DNA of 64,000 bases, taken from positions 1,860,001-1,924,000 of the forward strand of contig NZ_CP015772.1 of NCBI RefSeq assembly GCF_001654455.1. Reading direction: 5' to 3'. This stretch comes from Niabella ginsenosidivorans (GTDB lineage: Bacteria > Bacteroidota > Bacteroidia > Chitinophagales > Chitinophagaceae). The translations under genes were made by a program, and so were the position numbers. This document shows positions 8,878 through 16,759 of the stretch, piece after piece; the first letter of the stretch is position 1; each line of letters starts with the position of its first letter. Below the pieces are notes generated by a model that ran no database searches, was not told where the DNA came from, and saw only the letters and a program-made list of their open reading frames with translations.

Positions 8878-9032
8878 AAGGAATCATTTAAGGTAAAAGA
8901 ATTTGCTGTTATAAGATCAACAATCATACCATTATATAATCATTTAAGTATAGATGCCGGCTTCCGTTTGCCTGATTGATGCTGGCAGCATTTTTGTTTT
9001 TCTGTTCAACAAAACAGGTTAAAATTTTTACT

Positions 9033-9177
9033 GTGGCCGGGTATTCAAAAAAAGCAGGCGATGAGGTAGAGAAAGCGATGCATGAAAAAAAGAAGGAAAG
9101 TTACCAGCCGTAAACAGGCCATCGCAATGGAATGGCCCGAAGCCAGAAAAGCAGGTGCCCAAAAATCAAAAGAATGA
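9033..9177 (+). pseudogene. DUF6496 protein remnant
   Basis: The first part, from a GTG at 9033, reads VAGYSKKAGDEVEKAMHEKK, matching the N-terminus of the small lysine-rich DUF6496 family. It then runs into a stop. The following frame, from about 9094, continues RKVTSRKQAIAMEWPEARKA to a TGA at 9175-9177, matching the family's C-terminus. The central glycine/lysine-rich stretch is missing and the frame is shifted. The usual ATG is GTG, and the conserved IAIGLSEARKKG has become IAMEWPEARKAG. The gene therefore seems dead. The function of the family is unknown. Confidence 0.7.
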
Positions 9178-9397
9178 TAAACCGGCAATACCTGGTTCAA
9201 TTCAGGAGATCTTTTCTTATTATTTCAAACAACCATAATTTGAACAATCTGTCTCCGGTTTTCCCAATAGTGTCATAAGTTATTGGCGTAAACAATCTAC
9301 AATCGGGGAAATAATTCCTCATTTTAGAAATGTTTTTAAATAAAGGCCGGGCGTAATATTTTAAGTAAACTCTAAATTAGCCTGCTCTAAACACAAA

Positions 9398-9434
9398 AGA
9401 GGTTATCCGTTTTCTGGATGACCTCTGCTTTTTA
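9398..9434 (+). terminator. Hairpin terminator
   Basis: An 11-bp stem (AGAGGTTATCC/GGATGACCTCT, one G-T pair) with a short loop is followed by GCTTTTTAA. This is a typical Bacteroidota intrinsic terminator. It lies between the converging DUF6496 and SDR remnants. Confidence 0.65.
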
Positions 9435-9443
9435 ACTTTTAAA

Positions 9444-9720
9444 TTAACCAGGCCGGTACCCCTCTGTATTTAAGCATACACCCTTAACCACTTCACCACC
9501 ATTTACATGGATCACCTTGCCGGTGATAAAGAAGCGTCATCTGATGCCAGGAAAACACAGGCGGGGCCTAATTCTGAAGGTTGGCCGGCACGTTTCATGG
9601 CCGTTTCACTTCCAGATTCCTTTATCTTTTTGCTGTCGAATGATGAAACGATGAGCGGTGCCCACACCGGCCCCGGCGCCACTCCGTTTACCCTTATTTT
9701 CTTTTGGCTCAGATTGTTGC
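9444..9720 (-). pseudogene. SDR oxidoreductase C-terminal remnant
   Basis: The minus strand encodes the C-terminal third of a classical SDR: NNLSQKKIRVNGVAPGPVW, then the MKRAGQPSELGPACVFLASDDAS block typical of this family's end. The frame then breaks, and the next frame supplies FITGKVIHVNGGEVVKG before a stop at 9444-9446. The Rossmann part and active site are absent; homology stops abruptly near 9720. A single missing base accounts for the shift. This is a non-functional fragment of a gluconate/3-ketoacyl-type SDR. Confidence 0.75.
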
Positions 9721-10194
9721 CAATGAGCGGGTAAACTATGCTAAGGCGGACAGGGAGCAAGGCTTCCCGCTGCAGGAAAAGATCAGCTGTTTACGTGCAA
9801 CGGTTTCTGTTTTACTGCATTTGTGCGTAGTATTTTTCACCTTTCTTTCTTCATATGGTCCCTGTTTTCCGGGGCAATGGGATTGATAAGGGGCTTTAAA
9901 AATATTTTCAGTGAAAGGCCCCCGCAAAATTCTGTAAAGTATAACCTTTTTTATAAGGAATCCCTAAACCTGGATTTTCATAAAAACAGCCAAAGGGGCA
10001 GCGGAGAGCTCTGCAGTAACCAGTGCAGGAAAAATTTGCAGATTTAAATAGGGGCGCTATTTTTAATGAGGCGCTGACAGCACGTGGAATATTTTTTGCG
10101 CCAAATATCAGCGTAGGTAAGAATAGCTTCGTCGGTTTGGATATCCGTTGCAGGTTATGCGCAGGCCTCCGGCTGTCATATAGATTTTTATAAA
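9721..10194. other. Intergenic stretch upstream of the histidine kinase
   Basis: ORFs of 60-74 codons exist on both strands but show no protein-like features. No promoter box matching TAnnTTTG exactly was found upstream of the kinase. I see nothing further here. Confidence 0.3.
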
Positions 10195-11304
10195 ATGCAT
10201 ATTCAAAATTCTGTTTTATTGGCTGAAGAAAAGCAGGCCCTCCTGGCGGCGATTGTATCCTCGTCTCAGGACGCCATCATAAGCAAAACGCTGAAAGGCA
10301 TTGTTACCAGCTGGAATCCTGCTGCTGAACGCCTGTTCGGCTATCAGGAATATGAAGCGCTGGGAAAGCATATCTCACTGATTATACCGGAAGACCACAT
10401 ACATGAAGAAGATTTTATTCTGCAGCAAATATCCAAAGGGTTGCGTATAGAGCATTTTGAAACAATACGGATAACAAAGGATGGTAAGCGCATCCCCATC
10501 TCGTTAACTGTATCGCCGGTACTTAACCAGCGCGGGGAAATTACCGGGGCGTCTAAAATTGCGCGCGATATCTCCGGGGATATTGCTGCCAAACAGGAAA
10601 AAGAGCAGCTTTATGAGGAGATTAAAATGCTCAATAAAAAGAAAGATGAATTTATTGCATTGGCCACTCATGAGTTAAAAACGCCTATAACCTCTTTGCG
10701 CGGATTTTTGGAACTGTTGCAGCTAAACGTTGCCCGGAACAGTACCACCGCAGGTTTGCTTGAAAGATGTGCACGGCAGGTAAATAAATTAAACATATTG
10801 CTGAATGATCTGTTAGATGTTTCCCGGCTCCAGCTCGGGAAATTGCAGCTTCGGTATGAATATTTTGATATTGTTGCAATGGCAGGGGAAGTGCTTTCCG
10901 GCTTCCATCATTTTAACAAACATACATTCAGCTTTAAGAGCCAAAAGCTGGTAATTGTTTATGCGGACCGGATCCGACTGGAACAGGTGCTTACCAACCT
11001 ACTTGGTAATGCAGTAAAATATGCCCCGAAGGGAGGGAAAGTTCAGGTAAAAATATGGGAATCGGGCAGTAATGTTTATGTATCAGTCAGCGACGAAGGA
11101 ATTGGTATTGACCGTGAGCATTTGGCTGGGATTTTTGACCGGTTTTACCGCGCTGTTAATTCCCGTTCCAATATTTCCGGGTTAGGTATCGGCTTATACA
11201 TCAGCAGAGAAATCGTGGTGCGGCATGGGGGAACTATAGAAGTAGAAAGTCAAAAAGGCATTGGATCTGTTTTTACTTTTTCGATTCCTCAAAAACGCCG
11301 TTAA
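10195..11304 (+). CDS. PAS-domain sensor histidine kinase
   Basis: A 369-residue soluble kinase. A PAS domain (about 15-125, containing TSWNPAAERLFGY and the closing GASKIARDI) precedes a HisKA dimerisation domain with phospho-acceptor His159 in ALATHELKTPITSLRG. The HATPase domain has an N-box (NLLGNAVKYAP, 268-278), G1 (DEGIGI, 300-305), an F-box (IFDRFYR) and G2 (GLGIGL, 329-334). No membrane segment is present, so the signal is probably cytoplasmic (redox, ligand or light through PAS). It is followed 28 bases later by a receiver-only protein, its likely partner. Confidence 0.93.
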   Translation: MHIQNSVLLAEEKQALLAAIVSSSQDAIISKTLKGIVTSWNPAAERLFGYQEYEALGKHISLIIPEDHIHEEDFILQQISKGLRIEHFETIRITKDGKRIPISLTVSPVLNQRGEITGASKIARDISGDIAAKQEKEQLYEEIKMLNKKKDEFIALATHELKTPITSLRGFLELLQLNVARNSTTAGLLERCARQVNKLNILLNDLLDVSRLQLGKLQLRYEYFDIVAMAGEVLSGFHHFNKHTFSFKSQKLVIVYADRIRLEQVLTNLLGNAVKYAPKGGKVQVKIWESGSNVYVSVSDEGIGIDREHLAGIFDRFYRAVNSRSNISGLGIGLYISREIVVRHGGTIEVESQKGIGSVFTFSIPQKRR

Positions 11305-11332
11305 AAGTAGTTTCAGCAAATAATTTATACGT

Positions 11333-11683
11333 GTGAAAAAAGATGTTTTAATTATAGAGGACGATAATGATACAGGCTATCTGGTAGCGTATGTCCTGAA
11401 AGGTGCACACTACGAGGTCAGGAGGGGGGCTTCTGCCAGTGACCTGGAGTTTGAACTTTCTGCAAAGCTCCCTGATGTTATTCTGCTGGACATCATGCTT
11501 CCGGACGGCAATGGTATTGATCTGTGCAGGAAGATAAAAAAGAGCAAATTAACCAGCCATATACCGGTGATCATCATGTCGGCACACCAGTCCGGTAATT
11601 TGGAAGCGGCCCGGGCCGACGGGTTTATTAATAAGACGTTTCGTATCATGGAAGTTATCGCATCTGTTAAAAGGGTTTGTTAA
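11333..11683 (+). CDS. Stand-alone response-regulator receiver domain
   Basis: A 116-residue receiver with no output domain. It has the acidic pocket E9-D10-D11, phospho-acceptor Asp53 in LLDIMLPDG, Ser83 at the switch position and Lys101. The usual KPF after the lysine is KTF here. It starts with GTG, 28 bases after the histidine kinase stop, and is clearly co-transcribed. Without a DNA-binding domain it must act by protein contact or as an intermediate in a phosphorelay. Confidence 0.9.
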   Translation: MKKDVLIIEDDNDTGYLVAYVLKGAHYEVRRGASASDLEFELSAKLPDVILLDIMLPDGNGIDLCRKIKKSKLTSHIPVIIMSAHQSGNLEAARADGFINKTFRIMEVIASVKRVC

Positions 11684-11919
11684 GGAAGGATGCACTTTAT
11701 GTGTGCCTATGGCGGTAAAGGGTTTATAGCAGCGTTGAATGCCACGGCAATGGTTGCAGCAAGTGACGCACCTGCATCCTGCGCCCTCCCGCTATAGTAG
11801 CAAAGCCGGGCTAAAGTAAACTTGTATGCCTCTGTTGATTTTTGTATTTTTAATTTTACGGAAGTATAAGAAATTCCGTTTCATCCCCTGGCGATGAGAA
11901 GATTTATAGATATTGATCA

Positions 11920-12702
11920 ATGATACAACAGGAATTTGCAACTAAGGCGAAGACAATTTTAGAGAAGGATGCCACTGTTCTTGGTTTGGCTGTTGGCGGC
12001 TCCTGGCTGACAAATGAAATGGATGCGTTCTCTGACCTGGACCTGATTCTTGTAACCCGTGAGAACGTTTCAGGCAATAAGGAGCTAATGCTTGATTATG
12101 CAAAAAGATTAGGGAGCTTTTTGTCTGGGTTTACCGGTGAACATGTGGGGGAACCCGGCCTTTTAATTTGCCTTTACGACCAGCCCCTTTTGCACGTTGA
12201 CCTGAAATTTGTAACACCTGAAGCCTTTCGGACACGTATTGAGACGCCGGCCCTGCTATTGGACAAGGAGGGGCAACTTAAAAAGGCGATTAACCATTCA
12301 CGCGCAACGTTTCCATATCCGGACTATCAATGGATTGAAGACAGGTTTTGGATCTGGATCCACTATGCCTTACTAAAAATCGGGCGCGGCGAGTATCTTG
12401 AAGCATATGACTTTTTGGGATTTCTGCGGAGAGTGGTTTTCGGGCCTTTGCTTCATATAAAAAATAAAAACCTGCCCCGTGGTGTCAGAAAAGTGGAAAC
12501 AGGGTTAAGTACCGGGGATTTAGCCAAACTAAAGCGCACCCTTCCTATATACGACAGGCAATCCCTGTTAAACAGTTTCCGGAACGCTGTGTCCTTATAC
12601 AGGCAATTAAGAATTGCGCTCTATGACAACAGTATAAATTTACAGGACAATACAGACAAAAAAGTGATGGAATATTTTGAAGCCATTGAAAACCGGAAAT
12701 AG
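11920..12702 (+). CDS. Nucleotidyltransferase-fold protein
   Basis: A 260-residue protein with the Pol-beta-type nucleotidyltransferase signature: GGSW at 26-29, then SDLDL with Asp39 and Asp41, and a third carboxylate at Asp94 (LLHVDLKF). This matches the hG[GS]-x(9-13)-Dh[DE]h pattern of the minimal nucleotidyltransferase/aminoglycoside adenylyltransferase superfamily. The C-terminal half is helical (WIWIHYALLKIGRGEYLEAYDFLGF), as in proteins that bind a small-molecule acceptor. It could adenylylate an antibiotic or metabolite, but the substrate cannot be deduced. Monocistronic. Confidence 0.75.
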   Translation: MIQQEFATKAKTILEKDATVLGLAVGGSWLTNEMDAFSDLDLILVTRENVSGNKELMLDYAKRLGSFLSGFTGEHVGEPGLLICLYDQPLLHVDLKFVTPEAFRTRIETPALLLDKEGQLKKAINHSRATFPYPDYQWIEDRFWIWIHYALLKIGRGEYLEAYDFLGFLRRVVFGPLLHIKNKNLPRGVRKVETGLSTGDLAKLKRTLPIYDRQSLLNSFRNAVSLYRQLRIALYDNSINLQDNTDKKVMEYFEAIENRK

Positions 12703-12885
12703 ACAAAGTGCGCCGGTTATTGGAATCCGGCTTTATTGAATGGCTGAGTGAAGGATAAAGGCAACTGCGGCCCACAATGACCTGAACCTGGCAAAGCCTG
12801 TTTATTCTGAGCAGGAACACTGATTAATTGATATATGAAGTGTTGTTACTTAAAATTATACCGTTTAGGCTTTTAAATGGTTCAA

Positions 12886-13013
12886 CAAGCTGTTAATGAC
12901 AAGTGTTGTAAGTTATTGGAAATGAATCTACATAAGGAACGTCATTCCGAATGGAGCAGAGCGGAATGAGCGGAGGAATCTCTCTGAGAATACAGAGATC
13001 CCTCGGCTGCGCT
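12886..13013 (-). repeat. Dispersed intergenic repeat, copy split by an IS110 element
   Basis: This is the main part of the second copy of the repeat at 1714-1876, in opposite orientation. Its remaining 28 bases continue at 14591-14618 on the other side of the IS110 element. Rejoining 13013 to 14592 restores the 'cgtcatcccg-ag-cgcagcc' block corresponding to 'cgtcatcccg-gg-cgtagcc' in the intact copy. A short motif shared with 1645-1667 (cttttaaatgg) lies just outside at 12860-12882. Confidence 0.75.
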
Positions 13014-13034
13014 GCCAATGACATATTATTTAAT

Positions 13035-14348
13035 TCATTGTATTTCAATGATCTTTAATCCGTGTTTTAAAGCCAGTTTTTGTAAATAGTTTTGTTCACG
13101 CTGTTTTAATTGCTGTTCATATTTTGCAATACCCTGTTCCACGTATTGCGTTCCCTTTGTTAGCAGGTTATAAAAGGCTTCCGCTATTTTTCTGGCACCT
13201 GCTTTGATCGCTATTCGTGCATTCTTTCTGCTCTTAAGTTTTCTGATAAAAGCTCCTATTGCCACATACTTACTATTGAGTAATGCCTGGGCTATTTCCC
13301 GGAAGGTCTGACCGGCATTAGAATGATTGTTCATTTTCGATTTTCTGCTTTTTAAACCACTTTGGTTATGGCCCGGACAAAGGCCACACCAACTTACAAA
13401 ATGTTTTGCCGTTGGGAATCGGCTCATGTCTGCTCCCACTTCTCCCAACAATTTCAGCAGTGTATAATCGGTGATACCAGGAATACAATTGGCATCTGCA
13501 CCATAAATATTTAGTAATTTCTGATGCAGGCCGGTTATCATGGGCTTGTGATGCCGTATTGGCTTGGCTTTGTGTTCACTTGTAATGAACTGTTTGCCAT
13601 GCTCAAGATTACACAACAAGCCTTCGATATGTTTATCAATAAGCAACAGTTGTTGCTGATGAACCTTCCAAAGATTTAAGCTTTGTTCTAATAGAAACAA
13701 CCAGCTTTCATTATAATGGCCTTCCAGCGCATTGATTACCTGCTGTGCTTTCTTTTCACGGATGCTTACGTGACACAGAGACAGCAGCTTTTCTTTATTG
13801 CGTTCTCCGTTTAAGATGGCTTCGATCATCCGGATCCCGCTTGTCCCATTTATCTGACAAATCACTTCTGTGAGTTTTATATTCATTAACTCCAATGCTT
13901 TTTGCATCTTATTTACATAGGTACTTCCCATACTAATAAGATCTTCCCGCTCCCGGATCATCATGCGCAACTCCTTTAACTTTCCTGAGGGTATATAGCT
14001 TTGCCGTACCAGGCCTGCACTAAACATTTTTTGCATCCAGCACGCATCTTTTACATCGGTTTTTCTACCCTTTACCTGTTTTACTTCTTTAGGATTTACA
14101 AGGCAGACTTCCATGCCTGCTTCCTCCAGCATCTGGTGTAAGGCTATCCAGTAAATACCCGTTGCTTCCATACAAACCCGTTTTATTTTCTGTTGCAGGA
14201 GCGCTTCAATGCATTGCCGATAGCCAGTCGTAAATGTATCATAGCTTTTTACCGTAACCCCGTCAGTGGAAACGAAAATCTTTTTGGAGCCGATATCTAT
14301 GGCTGCTGCATCTGGATTTTGTTGCTCAAACTCAATTACCTTTGACAT
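13035..14348 (-). CDS. IS110-family transposase/recombinase
   Basis: A 437-residue DEDD recombinase with the N-terminal RuvC-like domain (Asp18 in AAIDIG, Glu61 in CMEATGIYWIA, and Asp98 and Asp101 in GRKTDVKDA), a long coiled-coil middle, and the C-terminal Transposase_20/serine domain (IPGITDYTLLKLLGEVG ... FVSWCGLCPGH). Length and motifs are complete, so it is probably active. IS110 enzymes work with an element-encoded bridge RNA that pairs with donor and target DNA. The matching candidate RNA lies immediately upstream. It is only distantly similar to the second IS110 transposase in this window. Confidence 0.95.
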   Translation of the reverse strand: MSKVIEFEQQNPDAAAIDIGSKKIFVSTDGVTVKSYDTFTTGYRQCIEALLQQKIKRVCMEATGIYWIALHQMLEEAGMEVCLVNPKEVKQVKGRKTDVKDACWMQKMFSAGLVRQSYIPSGKLKELRMMIREREDLISMGSTYVNKMQKALELMNIKLTEVICQINGTSGIRMIEAILNGERNKEKLLSLCHVSIREKKAQQVINALEGHYNESWLFLLEQSLNLWKVHQQQLLLIDKHIEGLLCNLEHGKQFITSEHKAKPIRHHKPMITGLHQKLLNIYGADANCIPGITDYTLLKLLGEVGADMSRFPTAKHFVSWCGLCPGHNQSGLKSRKSKMNNHSNAGQTFREIAQALLNSKYVAIGAFIRKLKSRKNARIAIKAGARKIAEAFYNLLTKGTQYVEQGIAKYEQQLKQREQNYLQKLALKHGLKIIEIQ

Positions 14349-14372
14349 AACAACTTTTTAAGAGTTAATAAA

Positions 14373-14536
14373 AAGCAGGCTACAGCCCAAAGAGGTTCTT
14401 AAAAAGGCAAGCTGCCAAACGGGAATACTGCCTGATACAGTATCACCAAACATTGATGGACCATTCTTTGAAGCAATGCTCAGGGTCAGGTACTAAGACA
14501 CTAAGTTTATTACTGCTACACTGCTGTAGCCTGCTT
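14373..14536 (-). ncRNA. Candidate bridge RNA of the IS110 element
   Basis: This 164-nt segment in the left end is closed by a perfect 14-bp inverted repeat (14373-14386 and 14523-14536, AAGCAGGCTACAGC with its complement). Inside are smaller hairpins, for example ATACTG/CAGTAT. Read in transposase orientation, the 5' half has CCCTGAGC (plus 14478-14485), like the target CCCGAGC. The 3' half has GGCAGTA (14426-14432), identical to the right-end/core/left-end junction GGC-AG-TA. Known bridge RNAs place the target loop 5' and the donor loop 3'. The stem is observed; the function is inferred. Confidence 0.6.
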
Positions 14537-14738
14537 CTTCAAAGTTATTACATGTCATCGCCTCATTGATTTGGGCCACCAATAGTTTACTCGGGATGAC
14601 GATTAAAAAAAATTTGTCATCCGAATGAACTTAAATGCAATGTTTTTATGGTTGCCTCATCACGACATTGCTTATTGAACGGATTTTAATCTAAAGGTAT
14701 TAATTCCGGGCTGCCGGATCAACTATTGCATACAAGCC

Positions 14739-14761
14739 AAAAAACCGGCAATAGCACCGGT
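14739..14761 (-). terminator. Terminator after the peroxidase gene
   Basis: On the minus strand ACCGG...CCGGT closes a short hairpin followed by TTTTTT, about 40 bases after the stop of the di-heme peroxidase gene. It probably ends the phosphoesterase-peroxidase operon. Confidence 0.6.
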
Positions 14762-14799
14762 CTGATACGTTTTTTCTGTCTATATACAACAGATAAATT

Positions 14800-16731
14800 T
14801 TAATGTTTACTTTCCAAACTCCTGATAAAAGCAATAATCTCCTTTTTTTCTTTTTCAGTGAGCCGAAGCTTTTCATCAGGAAGTGTCTGGTTCGGAAGAT
14901 TGAGCCCCAGGCCCGCGCCTCCTCCATTATTATAGAATTCCATAACCTGATCCAGGGTCTGATATACGCCATTATGCATATAAGGGGCTGTTTTATCAAT
15001 ATTCCGGACAGTAGGGACCTTAAAGGCATATTTATAGGCATCAACACCAATAATATCATAATAGCCCCTATCCGGATCCGGCGTGGTGTCTGTCAGGGAC
15101 CTGGGAACACCTAATACTTCCGTTTCGCTTGCAACATACTTGGGTGGAGTGGCTCCGTTAAACAAAGGTATAAAATGGCAGGTGGCACATTTTGCTTTTC
15201 CCATAAACAGATTAAATCCTTTCAGTTCCTGTGTTGACAGGGCCTGCTCATTGCCCTGCATATATTCATCAAACCGGCTGTTGAGCCGGGTCAGGCTGCG
15301 GATATAGGCAGCAAGGGCATTTGTGACTTCATCTGCACGAATGCTATTTTCAGTCTTTTCAGGAAAAGACTTTGACGGATAAGTACTCGGAGAAAAACTA
15401 TCCGGTGAATAAGTATTTGCAGAAAAAGTATTTGCCGGAATACCTTCCGGAAACGCTTTGGCGAATAAGGACTGATACGTTTTATCTGCCGAAACATATT
15501 TTATGATTGCCTCCATCGAACCATCCATCTCGGCTTTGTTACTGATCACATCCCACACCTGCTCCTCCAGCGTTAACGCCCGCATATCGTAAAAATAATT
15601 AGACTGTAAAGCCGCATTGAGCAACGTGGGCACATTCCGCTTTAATAATTTTGCCGGATCATGGATCTCCGTAGGTTTAGCCAGCCCGTCCGTAAATGCT
15701 AACTCGGGGCGGTGGCAGGAGGCACAGCTTCTTGTACCGGTACCGGATAGCGCTGCATCATAAAAAAGTTTTTCCCCTAATGCCACTTTAGCGGCTGTAA
15801 TATGAAATTCAGGGCCTGGTGAAAATGCATCCACATTGAATGCATCCGGATCAAACAGGGTCTTTGCTTCCTGTTTCAGCATCCGGTTGTACCTGATTTT
15901 TGGGCCGGGTATATTTTGCTCCAATTGCGCTATACCCGTGCTGATCTTATTGGCAAAACGGGTAATAAATACCGCTCTGTCAAAGGTGGCAAAGTCCGGA
16001 TGTACATGCAGGTACCTGATGGCTGTATCCAGCTCCTGCAATAAGGGAGTTTGCCGGTTTTTACCGGTATAGTAACTGAGCACCTTCCGCAGGCTTTTTA
16101 AAGACGCAGCCGATTCCTCCATACTGTTCAGCGAAAGCGCATTGTCGAACCCGGTAATACCCAACGTAATGATCCTGAAAACCTCCAATTTGGCAGCGTC
16201 CAGGATCCGCCAGTCGGCAAGCTGATGATCAGCAAAATAAGCCATCAGGTACTCCGTATTTTTTATTAGGTGGGCCACTTCACGGATCAGTTCCTTTTTA
16301 CCGGCAGTATCATATTTTGGGTAGATCAGCGGCTCAATCACCTGCAGGCCCATTGGGTCAATGGCCCGGACCAGGGAGGAGTCCTGTAAGTCTGCATTCT
16401 CAACTTCCTGAACAGGAGGGCCATTTAACCGCTCCGTCAGCTCCGAATCAAAATATGCGGCAGCCCATTCAAATTCCTTAAACAGCAACCTGGATCTTAG
16501 AAAGGCCTGCCGGACCCTTTGTGTGTCTATATTTCCATTACGGATATCTGAAAAAAAGGAGTCCTTTACATAGTCATGAAAGGTTACGATCTGGCTGAAG
16601 ACCTTTTTCTGAATGCTTAGTTCCCGTTTACGGGATTTCGTTTGCGCTCCATGATCCGTATAAAAGGGAGTAAAGCTTGCAATAAATAGCCCCGTAAACA
16701 AAATGGCCACTATCCACATCTTCTTATGCAT
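14800..16731 (-). CDS. Di-heme cytochrome-c peroxidase family protein
   Basis: A 643-residue secreted or anchored protein with one N-terminal hydrophobic segment (5-22). The C-terminal half is a bacterial cytochrome-c peroxidase/MauG-type domain with two covalent heme motifs, CASCH (336-340) and CATCH (514-518). The N-terminal 300 residues are helical, heme-free and not recognised. Between the hemes lies a degenerate pentapeptide repeat (about 431-457, phenylalanine/tyrosine every fifth residue). Enzymes of this type reduce peroxide or oxidise a protein partner in the periplasm. It is co-transcribed with the upstream phosphoesterase (28-base gap). Confidence 0.88.
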   Translation of the reverse strand: MHKKMWIVAILFTGLFIASFTPFYTDHGAQTKSRKRELSIQKKVFSQIVTFHDYVKDSFFSDIRNGNIDTQRVRQAFLRSRLLFKEFEWAAAYFDSELTERLNGPPVQEVENADLQDSSLVRAIDPMGLQVIEPLIYPKYDTAGKKELIREVAHLIKNTEYLMAYFADHQLADWRILDAAKLEVFRIITLGITGFDNALSLNSMEESAASLKSLRKVLSYYTGKNRQTPLLQELDTAIRYLHVHPDFATFDRAVFITRFANKISTGIAQLEQNIPGPKIRYNRMLKQEAKTLFDPDAFNVDAFSPGPEFHITAAKVALGEKLFYDAALSGTGTRSCASCHRPELAFTDGLAKPTEIHDPAKLLKRNVPTLLNAALQSNYFYDMRALTLEEQVWDVISNKAEMDGSMEAIIKYVSADKTYQSLFAKAFPEGIPANTFSANTYSPDSFSPSTYPSKSFPEKTENSIRADEVTNALAAYIRSLTRLNSRFDEYMQGNEQALSTQELKGFNLFMGKAKCATCHFIPLFNGATPPKYVASETEVLGVPRSLTDTTPDPDRGYYDIIGVDAYKYAFKVPTVRNIDKTAPYMHNGVYQTLDQVMEFYNNGGGAGLGLNLPNQTLPDEKLRLTEKEKKEIIAFIRSLESKH

Positions 16732-16759
16732 AACACATCTCCCTGCTGTTCAACAGCAA

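Larger units (their letters stand above)
13014..14591 (-). mobile_element. IS110-family insertion sequence
   Basis: The boundaries were inferred by comparison with the unsplit repeat at 1714-1876. The flanks share only CT (13012-13013 and 14590-14591; AG in transposase orientation), as expected of IS110 elements, which recombine at a dinucleotide core and leave no long target duplication. The element contains one transposase gene (minus strand) and a 240-base non-coding left end with a structured RNA candidate. The right end is short (about 20 bases). No terminal inverted repeats are seen, as usual for the IS110 group. Confidence 0.8.

Noticed and set aside
8646-8927. 93-codon ORF on the minus strand
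   Set aside because: It is the wrong frame over the DUF1328 gene, whose 56-residue product matches the family end to end.
9823-10047. 74-codon plus-strand ORF before the histidine kinase
   Set aside because: No recognisable domain, poor start context and weak composition.
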